A stretch of DNA of 64,000 bases. Source: Closterium sp. NIES-65. Taxonomy: Eukaryota; Streptophyta; Zygnematophyceae; Desmidiales; Closteriaceae. This document shows positions 1 to 8,661 of the stretch, in pieces. Location: positions 865,114 through 929,113 of the forward strand of contig CANXME010001298.1 of assembly GCA_948144175.1 (NCBI GenBank), in the 5' to 3' direction. The notes beneath the pieces were generated by a model that had not been told where the DNA came from, did no database searches, and saw nothing but the letters and a program-made list of their open reading frames with translations. Both the position numbers and the translations under genes were made by a program. How positions within the stretch are numbered: the first letter of the stretch is position 1; each line of letters starts with the position of its first letter.

Positions 1-2313
1 GTGGGTGGCGCTGGTGCTGTCGCTGAGGGTGGTGGTGCTGTCCCTGCTGAGTCTGGAGCTGCCGCGCGGCCTCGGCCGTACTTCGTTCCGCTCCTGCAGC
101 GGGTTCTTGGTCTTTCTCCTCTAGTAGAGGGTCCACCGCCTGTCCAGTCGCAGTCCCTGCTGGAGCCTTCCTCTCCACTGCCTGCTCCCTCTCCTTACAC
201 TGGTCCTACTGGAGGTCTTGCTGAGCGTCGTGAGCCTGCGTCTCGTCCCGCGTCGCCTGTTCGTGCTGCTCGCGCTAGTGGTCGCAGTTCGCGTCAGCGT
301 CCTCCTCCTGTCCCTGGCACGCACCGGATGTCTTTGCGTCCGTCCACTGCTCCTCTGCGTGCCCCTTTGCCTTCTCCTCCTGAGTCCTCTCTTCCTGCGC
401 TTGCCGACCCTGAGTCGGACTCTCTTCGTGCTGCCAGTCCTACTGTCACGCGTCTCCTTGCTACTGTCGTCACTGACCCCTCGTTTGAGTCCACTGCTGC
501 GTCTGCCCTTGTCGCTGAGCTCATCGACTTTGCTGCTCGCTGTCGTCTCGACTACGCTGCTAGTCTTGTTGCTGAGTCTGCGTCTGTCTGTCCTCCGTCC
601 GTCGGGGGTGAGTGTGCTCTTGGCACGGACGTCCTAGAGGACAGGCAGGAGGAGTTACAGTGTCTAGCGGCTGCTTCACCTCATCTCGCGTCTGTACTGC
701 TTGCCCCTGAGGGAGACCCGGATGCACTAGACATCCCGACTCCGCGTTCTTACGCGGAGGTCGTCGAGGGTCCCTACTCCTCTCAGTGGCAGGCAGCTAT
801 GGATGCAGAGATGGCTTCCTGGAAGTCCACAGGCACCTACGTTGACGCGGTTCCCCCTCCTGGGGCGAACATCGTCAGTGGCATGTGGATCTTCAGGGTG
901 AAGCGGCCGCCGGGCTCTCCACCTGTCTTCAAGGCACGGTACGTTGCTCGTGGCTTCAGTCAGCGGCAGGGAGTTGACTACTTTCAGACCTTCTCTCCCA
1001 CCCCGAAGATGACTACTCTTCGGGTGCTGCTGCACATAGCCGCTCAGCGCGACTACGAGCTTCACTCTCTCGACTTCAGCACTGCGTTCTTGCAGGGTAG
1101 CCTGCACGAGGAGATCTGGCTTCGCCGTCCACCTGGCTTCACTGGGACTTTCCCTCCTGGCACCCAGTGGAGCCTCCGACGGCCAGTCTACGGTCTCCGC
1201 CAGGCACCGCGTGAGTGGCACGACACACTGAGGACTACGCTTGCGGCTCTTGGGTTTGCTCCTTCTACTGCTGACCCGTCGCTGTTTCTTCGCACCGACA
1301 CTTCCCTGCCGCCGTTCTACATCCTCGTGTACGTCGACGACTTGGTCTTTGCCACAGCGGACACTGCTGGACTCGCCTACGTGAAGTCCGAGCTGCTGAA
1401 GAGACACACGTGCACAGACCTGGGTGAACTGCGCAGCTACCTTGGCTTGCAGATCACTCGGGACAGAGCACGCCGCACCATTACCTTGACTCAGTCACAC
1501 ATGGTGCAGCAGGTCCTTCAGCGCTTCGGCTTCACGTACTCCTCGCCTCAGGCCACTCCTCTGCCTACTCGCCACTCACTCTCAGCTCAGCCTTCGGATG
1601 AGTCCGTAGAGTCGAGTGGTCCGTATGCAGAGCTTGTTGGCTGCCTCATGTACCTGATGACCTGCACACGACCTGACCTTGCATACCCTCTGAGCATTCT
1701 TGCACGCTATGTTGCTCCTGGGAGACACAGACCGGAGCACATGGCTGCAGCGAAGAGGGTATTGCGCTACCTGTGCAGTACGTCGGGCATGGGGCTAGTG
1801 CTTGGAGGGCGGAGTCCAGTGGTCCTTACCGGCCACGCGGACGCTTCTTGGGCTGACGACCAGGCTACGCAGTGGTCGTCACAGGGTTACACCTTCAGCC
1901 TTGGTTCCGGCTCTGTCTCGTGGCGGTCTACTCGCTCGTCTTCGGTTCTCGGCTCCAGTTGTGAGGCTGAGATCTACGCCGGGGCCATGGCTGCACAGGA
2001 GCTTCGCTGGCTCACCTACCTGCTGACTGACCTTGGAGAGCCGCCTCGTTCTCCTCCAGTGCTGTACGTAGACAACAAGGCCATGCTGGCCTTGTGTCGA
2101 GAGCAGCGCTTGGAGCACAGAACGAAGCACATTGCTCTCCGCTACTTCCTTGCTCGTGAGCTGCAGCAGCGTGGTCAGTTGCGACTTGCGTACGTGGCCT
2201 CTAAGGCCAACACTGCTGATGTGTTCACCAAGGCACTCGCGCCTTGTGACCATCAGCGCTTTTGCACCCAGCTGGGTCTTGTACCTGTCTTGCCTCACTT
2301 GCTCTCCTCTTGA
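1..2313 (+). CDS. copia polyprotein, C-terminal part (linker, RT, RNase H)
   Basis: The frame is open from the first base, so the true start lies outside the window. Residues 1-250 are a Pro/Ser/Ala-rich linker. RT follows from about residue 265 (motifs GMWIFRVKR, FKARYVARGFSQ, LDFSTAFLQG) with the catalytic YVDDLVF near residue 447. RNase H spans about 600-745 (GHADASWADD, SCEAEIYAGA, YVDNKA, EHRTKHIALRYF). In this family RT and RNase H copy the element RNA into DNA inside virus-like particles. The linker is typical of family A and shows little conservation between copies. Nothing in the visible part suggests inactivity. Confidence 0.9.
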   Translation: MGGAGAVAEGGGAVPAESGAAARPRPYFVPLLQRVLGLSPLVEGPPPVQSQSLLEPSSPLPAPSPYTGPTGGLAERREPASRPASPVRAARASGRSSRQRPPPVPGTHRMSLRPSTAPLRAPLPSPPESSLPALADPESDSLRAASPTVTRLLATVVTDPSFESTAASALVAELIDFAARCRLDYAASLVAESASVCPPSVGGECALGTDVLEDRQEELQCLAAASPHLASVLLAPEGDPDALDIPTPRSYAEVVEGPYSSQWQAAMDAEMASWKSTGTYVDAVPPPGANIVSGMWIFRVKRPPGSPPVFKARYVARGFSQRQGVDYFQTFSPTPKMTTLRVLLHIAAQRDYELHSLDFSTAFLQGSLHEEIWLRRPPGFTGTFPPGTQWSLRRPVYGLRQAPREWHDTLRTTLAALGFAPSTADPSLFLRTDTSLPPFYILVYVDDLVFATADTAGLAYVKSELLKRHTCTDLGELRSYLGLQITRDRARRTITLTQSHMVQQVLQRFGFTYSSPQATPLPTRHSLSAQPSDESVESSGPYAELVGCLMYLMTCTRPDLAYPLSILARYVAPGRHRPEHMAAAKRVLRYLCSTSGMGLVLGGRSPVVLTGHADASWADDQATQWSSQGYTFSLGSGSVSWRSTRSSSVLGSSCEAEIYAGAMAAQELRWLTYLLTDLGEPPRSPPVLYVDNKAMLALCREQRLEHRTKHIALRYFLARELQQRGQLRLAYVASKANTADVFTKALAPCDHQRFCTQLGLVPVLPHLLSS

Positions 2314-2524
2314 CTTCACTTGTACTGTGACATATATATATACCTGCTCTTGCTTGTCTAGTTTTATATATATGTCTGTACTCCTGCATGTGAACTGGCC
2401 TCTGGCCCTGCTCTTGTGCTCGGACTGTGTGGTGACTTTGTGATCCACCCCGAGCTTGCTTTGCTTTGCTTTGCTTGACTGGTCTTGTAACCCCTTGTTC
2501 TCCCCCACTTTGCCTATGGGGGTG

Positions 2525-2658
2525 TGTCAGAACATATCTATAGCTTATACTATTGTGTAGGCTGTAGTGGGGTATCCCATAGGGGGTACAACCCAGTTAG
2601 GGTTTCATATTTGTACTGCCTTCATTCATAGTCCACACATTCCTGTTCACTTGTTTCA
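2525..2658 (+). repeat. 3' LTR of E1
   Basis: It begins TGTCAGAACAT after the purine tract and ends TTGTTTCA. It contains the family-A core (GTGGGGTA..CC then TACAACCCA.TTAGGGTTT) seen in every family-A LTR here. The last bases are inferred from the E6 LTR and could be off by two. Confidence 0.85.
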
Positions 2659-2703
2659 CAGGATTGCCCAGTACTGATCCACGGGAAAATACAGGGAGCA
2701 GTA

Positions 2704-5700
2704 GTGAAGATTTTTATTGACGGAGGAGCAAGCCACAGTTTAGTTAATACTGCAACCACACGAAAACTGCAGCTGACACTTAGCCACTTCTTACCGGAGA
2801 TAGACGCACGCTTAGTCGACGGCACGCCAGTGGCCGTACGGGAAAAGGTAGAGAGAGTCAAAGTCCGCTGCGGGGGAAACTTCGGGTTTACACAGGAAAT
2901 GCTCGCAATGACACTAGATGGGCATGATATTTTACTAGGACGTGATTGGCTGCGACGGTATAACCCGCGAATTGACTGGATGACGGGTAGCTGCACCATG
3001 CGAAGTAGTGGTAACTGGGTCGAGCTACCTCGCTGTCAGTCGCCCGAGTCTTCAACGGTATACGTCAACACCATCACAATGAAACGGGTTTGTCGCTGCT
3101 GGAGCTGATGTGTACGCAGTAGACATCGCAGTAGTAGAGGAAGCAGAGCAGCCGAGTGATTTCAAGAGATTGCTGGCAGCCGTACCGCCCGAATTACTGG
3201 AACTGTTGAAACGATACCCCGGGATTTTCCCCGACGACTTACCGGAAGAATTCCACCTCAGCGAGCACATGACCACCGAATCGAATTAGAACCAGGGGCA
3301 CAGCCAACAGTACAGCGCCAGTTCAGACTGACACAGCCCGAGCTCGACGAACTAAGGAAGCAACTAGATTACCTGTTAGAGAAAAAAATCATCAGACCGA
3401 GCTCGTCACCGTTCGCCGCACCGATACTATTCACGCCGAAAAAAGACGGGGGTTTTCGCATGTGTATCGACTACAGAGCACTGAACAGGGTAACAGTCAA
3501 GTCACGGTACCCAATTCCCCGCGCCGACGAACTGATCGACCAACTGCGAACAGCACGGGTTTTTTTCGAAAATAGATTTACGGGGAGGTTACCATCAAAT
3601 TAGGGTCGAACCATTGGACTGCGCCAAAACGGCTTTCAAGACTAGGTACGGGTCGTTCGAGTACACTGTGATGCCATTCGGGCTGACCAACGCACCGGCA
3701 ACTTTTCAGATGACCATGAACGAGGCCTTTAGGCTGCTCTTAGATAAATGTGTCATAGTTTACCTCGACGACAACCTAGTTCACAGTCGGGATCAGCAGT
3801 AGCACTTAGCAGATCTGGAAGCAGTGTTTAAGGTTTTAGACGAGCACAGATTACTGACCAAGGGTTCCAAGTGCGAGTTCTTCCAGGATAGGTTAGAATT
3901 TTTGGGGCACGTTATTTCGGAGGCTGGAGTTGAAATCGACCCAAAGAAGCTGGATACGGTAAAAGCGTGGCATCCCCCGACGAACATCACGGAGCTGCGG
4001 AGCTTTTTAGGGTTCGTTAATTATGTGCGTCGGTTCGTCCTCGATATGGCACGGTTAACTGCCCCACTGACGGATTTACTGCGGAAAGGGGTCGCTTTTA
4101 CGTGGGGGGAGAAAGAGCATGCTGCCTTCTCTGCCCTGAAAAATGTTCTCTGTTCACCGCCCGTCCAGCGCATCGCCGACCCACACCGCCCATTCGAAGT
4201 AGTTACCGACGCAAGCGATATCGCCATCGGAGCCGTATTGCTACAGGATTTCGGCAATGGCCTACAGCCTATCGCATACGAGTCACGAAAAATGCATCCG
4301 CCCGAGAAAAAATACCCGATACACAACCGCGAAATGCTTGCGATCGTGCACACGTTCAAAGTATGGCGCTGTTACTTGACTGGCGCGGACGTGACAGTAC
4401 GGACAGACCATAAATCACTACAGTACCTTCGCGCACAGCCACACCTCAACCCACGACAGATTCGCTGGCTCGATTTCCTCAAGTCCAACTTTCACTATAC
4501 GGTCACTTACAAAAAGGGAGCCTCGAACATCGCCGACGCACTGACCCGCCCCACTGCCCAGATCCACGCAATACTACTCGCCCAGACAAGCCCGCTACTG
4601 ACAGGCCTATTCACCCACGGGTACCAGACGGATCCATTCTTCACAGGAGGAAATTCGCAGCAGTTCGCAGCAGCAAAGGGAGTCTATTATGTAAAAACCG
4701 GGACTGACCGCATTTGGGTACCTGGGTATACACTGCTACGGGAATTACTGTTACAGGAGGCACACGACGGAGTTATCTCGGGACATTTCGGAGTAGAAAA
4801 AACACGGCAGCAGCTGCAGCGGTATTATTATTGGCCCGAAATGTTGGCCGACGTACAACGACACGTGGCATCGTGTCCCACTTGTCAGCTCATGAAATCA
4901 TCACGACAGCGGCCGGCGGGACAGTTGCAGCCGATACCACCCCTAGAGCGTGCTTGGCAGCAGGTGACGATGGACTTCGTCACGGGGTTACCAGTCGGGG
5001 CGAGTGGGAACGACGCGATCCTGGTCGTCGTTGATCGACTGACGAAAATGGCACATTTCGCAGCTTGCAAAAAATCAATCACAGCCGAAGAAACAGCACG
5101 CCTCTTCATCTCCACCGTCGTTCGACTGCACGTGATACCAGCCGCGATCATCAGCGATCGCGACACGAAATTCACCAGCAACTTCTGGCGGAACCTGTGG
5201 CAGCAGTTCGGCACGCGACTACAGTTCAGTTCATACCACCCCGAAACCGACGGACAGACAGAACGGACAAATCAGACCATGGAACAGCTCATCAGGGCCA
5301 CGTGTGACGACCCAACCACATGGGAACAGCAACTGCCACTAATCGAATTCGCGTACAACAACTCGCCATCCGCCACGACCCAACAGTCACCATTTTACCT
5401 AAACTACGGACAAGACCCGACAGTACCCATGACCCCGAATCCCGACAACCCAGTACCATGAGCACAACAGTTCGCCGAAATATTACAAGCAGCACGGACC
5501 CGGGCAGTAGACGCAATAAAGAAAAAGAAACATCATCGCTAAACGCAACGCCGACCGCCACCGCAGAACTGTCACTTACCAGCCTGACGACTTAGTTTTA
5601 CTTGACACTCAGAACCTCCGACTGCCCACCACCTCTGACACGTCAGCCTACTTCGCCCTTACGTCCCGTCCACGAGCCAAGTGCCACACAATCGCCCAGC

Positions 5701-5926
5701 CAGCATGACAAGACCACCAACTGAACCAATCATCACCCCCGAGAAAATCCTGAGTCACAGAGTTCGCGACCCTCGAGGAGCCTGAAGGATCGAGTTCTTA
5801 CTCCGCTGGAAGGACCGTACACCCACCGAAGACAATTGGGTTCCCCTGGACAGAATCGAAAACCACCCCGTCCTCACCGAGTATCTGCGCAGCCGGAATT
5901 TTAGGGATGTACACGCATTCTCGTAA
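2704..5926 (+). pseudogene. chromovirus pol remnant (PR-RT-RH-IN-chromodomain)
   Basis: Recognisable parts are: an aspartic protease with a DGGASHS active-site motif (about 2,720); RT with [11 protein letters not shown] and YLDDN (about 3,450-3,780); RNase H with VVTDASDIAIGAVL and TDHKSLQYL (about 4,195-4,550); an H2C2 zinc-binding integrase N-terminus (about 4,755-4,895); an integrase core with MDFVTGLP, ISDRDTKF and a YHPETDGQTERTNQ motif (about 4,970-5,300); and a chromodomain read from the FLLRWKDRTPTEDNWVPL-like stretch (about 5,790-5,850). The reading frame is disrupted several times. Chromodomains in this family steer integration to heterochromatin. Confidence 0.85.
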
Positions 5927-5979
5927 GGAGGACCTCCTTAGGGGGGGGGTAGTGTAAGGAAAATTCCTTTTCCTTACTT

Positions 5980-6124
5980 TGTCAGAATGTTATGTTTGTC
6001 TAGCGTGCAGTGGGGTACTCAATAGTGAGTACAGCCCGACTTAGGGTTTCCTGTATGTACTCAACTGCTTGCTAGTGAACTCCCTTCTTCATTCTAAACT
6101 TTCTCCTACCTCCTAAACTTGACA
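5980..6124 (+). repeat. left LTR of TRIM1
   Basis: TGTCAGAATG...AAACTTGACA, 145 bp, with the family-A LTR core GTGGGGTACTC. It differs from the right copy at three sites. Confidence 0.92.
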
Positions 6125-6229
6125 TGCTATCAGAGCAGGTCGATCCCCTTGGGTCGATCCTGTGGGTGGGCTCACCACCTCACTGCTTCCGCTGCTACTG
6201 CTACTCTGTGTGTCGCACGCCCCGTGGCG

Positions 6230-6625
6230 TGCGATGGATTTTTCTTCCCGCCGCGCGCTCGGAGCGTGCGGCGGTTTTCTGCCCGCCGTGCGCCCCGAGG
6301 CGCGCGGCGGTTTTCTGCCCTCCGTGCGCCCCGAGGCGCACGGCGGCTTTCTGCCCCGCCACTCCGCGCGTTGCCCCCGGGAGGCGCTGCGACGGGCGAC
6401 GGGGACCCGCGCGTCGCCCCCCGTCGCCCGTCGTGGCCGGCGCGACCTACGTAGGGCCCGCGCGCGGCCCGTACAGCCTGCGCGCGGCCCGTATGGGCTG
6501 CGCCAGGCCCGCGCGCGGCCTGTACGGGCTGCGCCAGGCCAGGGCGCGCCTCGGGCCGCCCGCGCGCGGTTCGTACGGGCTGCGCCAGGCCCTTGGGCGC
6601 CCTGTTTCATCTTCCCCTGAGCTGC
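6230..6625 (+). repeat. GC-rich tandem repeats in TRIM1 leader
   Basis: Two imperfect tandem families sit side by side. The first is a roughly 36-bp unit built on GCGGCGGTTTTCTGCCC and CGTGCGCCCCGAGG (about 6,255-6,360). The second is a unit built on GTACGGGCTGCGCCAGGCC (about 6,460-6,600). The GC-rich leader between primer site and coding part is shared in style, but not in exact sequence, with the leaders of E3, E5 and E6. The several open frames across it are a by-product of the composition. Confidence 0.75.
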
Positions 6626-7317
6626 CCGCTGCCCCCCCGTGCTTCTGACGGCGCCCCACCCCTGTTGCTGCCAGTTCTCCTGAATTAGGGTTTGGGGTGG
6701 GGGGTATGGGGGTGCAGTTTCTCAGAGGCGTCCCCTGCTCCTCCTCCTCCTCCGTCTCCTACTGCTGCAGCTGACGCTCAGGGGGGTGGGTGTGTGGGAG
6801 CCGAAGGAGTGATGCTAGGGGGGTGACGTGGGAGTGGAGCTAGGGGTGAAGCAGGGGGTGTGTGTCAGGGGGGGTGGGACTGTTTGGGGAGGTTGCACGG
6901 AGGTTGCCGTCGTGTCGCCAGCAGCACCTGTAGTCCGAGGAGTTGCTCCGGTAGCCCAGTCGCAGCCAGCTGTGCCAGTCGCCCGTGGGTCCGTTGCTCG
7001 TCTGCCGCTAGTTTTAGCCGCGGAGCGAGTTACTCCAGTAGTCCGGAGCGTTGTTCCGGTAGCCGCTGTGCCAGTGTGACTCCTGTTGCCCGTGTGTCTG
7101 CAGCTTCAGCCGTCGCCTCCTATCTCCTCTCCTCTCATAGTCCCTCCTCCTCCTCACTTGCCCGCGGTGACTACCACTAGCTTTGCTCATAATTGTGAAC
7201 TTTCAACTGTTGCTTCTTGTACTTGTGCTCAAAATGTGTGGTGACATTGTGATCCACCCTGAGCTTGTTCTGCTTTGCTTGCTGTGCTGATTACACCCCA
7301 CTTTGGCTATGGGGGTG

Positions 7318-7462
7318 TGTCAGAATGTTATGTTTGTCTAGCCTGCAGTGGGGTACTCAATAGTGAGTACAGCCCGACTTAGGGTTTCCTATATGTACTC
7401 AACTTCTTGCTAGTGAACTCCCTTCTTCATTCTAAACTTTCTCCTACCTCCTAAACTTGACA
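7318..7462 (+). repeat. right LTR of TRIM1
   Basis: The 145-bp partner of 5,980-6,124, preceded by a ctatgggggtg purine tract and followed by the TACTT duplication. Confidence 0.92.
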
Positions 7463-7783
7463 TACTTCGCATCCCAGCTCAATGCGTATATCACTGTAGC
7501 ACCACAGTCAGCACCGTTACCACTCGCAACCCTCGAATCGACAATCCGCCCGCCACCTTCGCACATCGCACCCCGATCTCACGGCTCGGCGGGTAACCCG
7601 CGCTCCGGGCCTCCGCTTCGACACTTTTTCCCAACCTCAGTCCCAGGCCCGTCGCCCGACAACCACAGTCCATTACCGTTACCACTGTAGTTTCGCTATA
7701 TATTCTTCGCTCATGCCTTCGCTCATTGAACTCTAGCTTCGATAGTGCAATTCTCGTTCGTTCACTCAATTGCACCCGTAACA

Positions 7784-8294
7784 ATTTATATGACCCTCCC
7801 TCTTGTTTAATTTGAACCAAAATGATTCAAACAGTAGCATGCTTGCGATGTTACGTGCACATCGATGAGCACGAAATGTTGGCACCTGTCAATTCGTGTC
7901 AACATGTGTTTGATCCGCTGTCAGAAATCCAGTCCCAGGCGAATCCACCGTCAAGACTCGAATCCGCGCCATGGAACATTTTGAACACCCTCGATAAAAC
8001 GCGATTTACGTGTGTCATGGGTGATCTGAATGTGTCTGATGAAATTTTAACATGTCCACGGGTCTAAATGAACATGCCACACTGTATTGTCCACCCAAGC
8101 ACAATTAAAACCGTTTTTACAAGACCCCCAGGGCTTATTGCCGGGAGATTACAGTACTCCTTTTGCTGCCTACGCCGTATCCGTGATTGTAGGGGTGTAT
8201 GGTACACCTTGCACCAGTACGGTTGTGCTGCCACTAGGAGCAACGAAAGCACCGTTGTGGTGGTTGGGCTGAGAGGGGAAGCGGCTGTGGTCAT
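7784..8294. other. unassigned DNA between E2 and element B
   Basis: About 510 bp with no recognised repeat or domain. Two short adjacent plus-strand frames (7,822-8,067 and 8,068-8,313) have no recognisable protein similarity and no repeat structure. The last five bases (GTCAT, 8,290-8,294) are the target duplication of element B. Before B inserted, this DNA continued directly into 49,207, i.e. the 3' flank of the fucosyltransferase gene. Confidence 0.5.
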
Positions 8295-8307
8295 TTTTGG
8301 AAACAAG

Positions 8308-8441
8308 TGTTGAGTTGAGAGAGGAATGATGCACTATGAAATGAAACAAGTACAAGTACCAACCCTAATTGGGTTGTACCCCATATGGGCTACCCCACTA
8401 CAGCCTACATATATGCATCAGCAATATATAATCATCTGACA
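8308..8441 (-). repeat. 3' LTR of E3
   Basis: 134 bp, TGTTGAGTTGAG...ATCATCTGACA in plus orientation, identical to the partner at 15,545. It carries the family-A core and a TATA-like stretch (ATTATATATTG on the minus strand). Confidence 0.95.
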
Positions 8442-8661
8442 CACCCCCATAGGCAAAGTGGGGGAGAGCAAGGGGTCACAAGACCAGTCAAGCAAAGCAA
8501 AGCAAAGCAAAGCAAGCTCAGGGTGGATCTCAAGGATACCACACAAATTCCGAGCACAAGGTCAAGGCCACAAGGCCAGTTCACATGCAGCAGAGCATAT
8601 ATATATAACAGTGCTAAACAAGCAAGAGCAAGGATATATATATGCAGCAGTACAAGCAAGG

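Larger units (their letters stand above)
1..2658 (+). mobile_element. E1: Ty1/copia family-A element, 3' part
   Basis: This is the 3' portion of a copia retrotransposon that starts left of the window. The parts seen are the proline/serine-rich integrase-RT linker, reverse transcriptase, RNase H, an AT-rich 3' leader with tatata runs, a purine tract (tatgggggtg) and a 134-bp 3' LTR (2,525-2,658). The same order and the same LTR core recur in E3, E4, E5, E6 and E8, which defines family A. E1 sits inside chromovirus E2, whose protease region begins immediately after the LTR. The visible coding part is uninterrupted. Completeness on the left cannot be judged. Confidence 0.93.
5980..7462 (+). mobile_element. 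TRIM1: non-autonomous LTR element derived from copia family A
   Basis: Two 145-bp LTRs (5,980-6,124 and 7,318-7,462) differ at 3 positions and enclose about 1.2 kb with no pol domain. The 5-bp target duplication TACTT lies at 5,975-5,979 and 7,463-7,467. A primer site (TGCTATCAGAGCAGG) follows the left LTR. The last 120 bp before the right LTR (GTGTGGTGACATTGTGATCC, then a tatgggggtg purine tract) match the 3' leader of family-A copia elements. It therefore looks like a deletion derivative that keeps only the parts needed to be moved by family-A proteins. Confidence 0.9.
2659..7783 (+). mobile_element. E2: Ty3/gypsy chromovirus, 5' end missing from window
   Basis: A gypsy element in the order protease, RT, RNase H, integrase, chromodomain, purine tract (gggggggggta) and 3' LTR. 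The C-terminal chromodomain places it in the chromoviruses. E1 is inserted at its protease region, so gag and the 5' LTR lie left of the window. TRIM1 is inserted in its 3' LTR. The coding part is broken in several places, so it is a fossil copy. A related chromovirus end lies on the opposite strand at 60,871-61,561. Confidence 0.9.
5953..7783 (+). repeat. 3' LTR of E2, split by TRIM1
   Basis: It starts TGTAAGGAAAATTCC directly after the purine tract and ends GCACCCGTAACA. Without the inserted element and its duplicated 5 bp it is about 343 bp. The chromovirus LTR on the other strand at 60,871-61,192 has matching ends (TGTTACGGGTGC and TCTTTACA in plus orientation) and a shared stretch around TTCGCTCATGCCTTCGCTCA, which supports the boundaries. 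Confidence 0.82.

Noticed and set aside
7822-8313. Two adjacent 81-codon frames as a host gene
   Set aside because: No recognisable domain, splice logic or repeat of the frame elsewhere; the second runs into the LTR of element B and E3.
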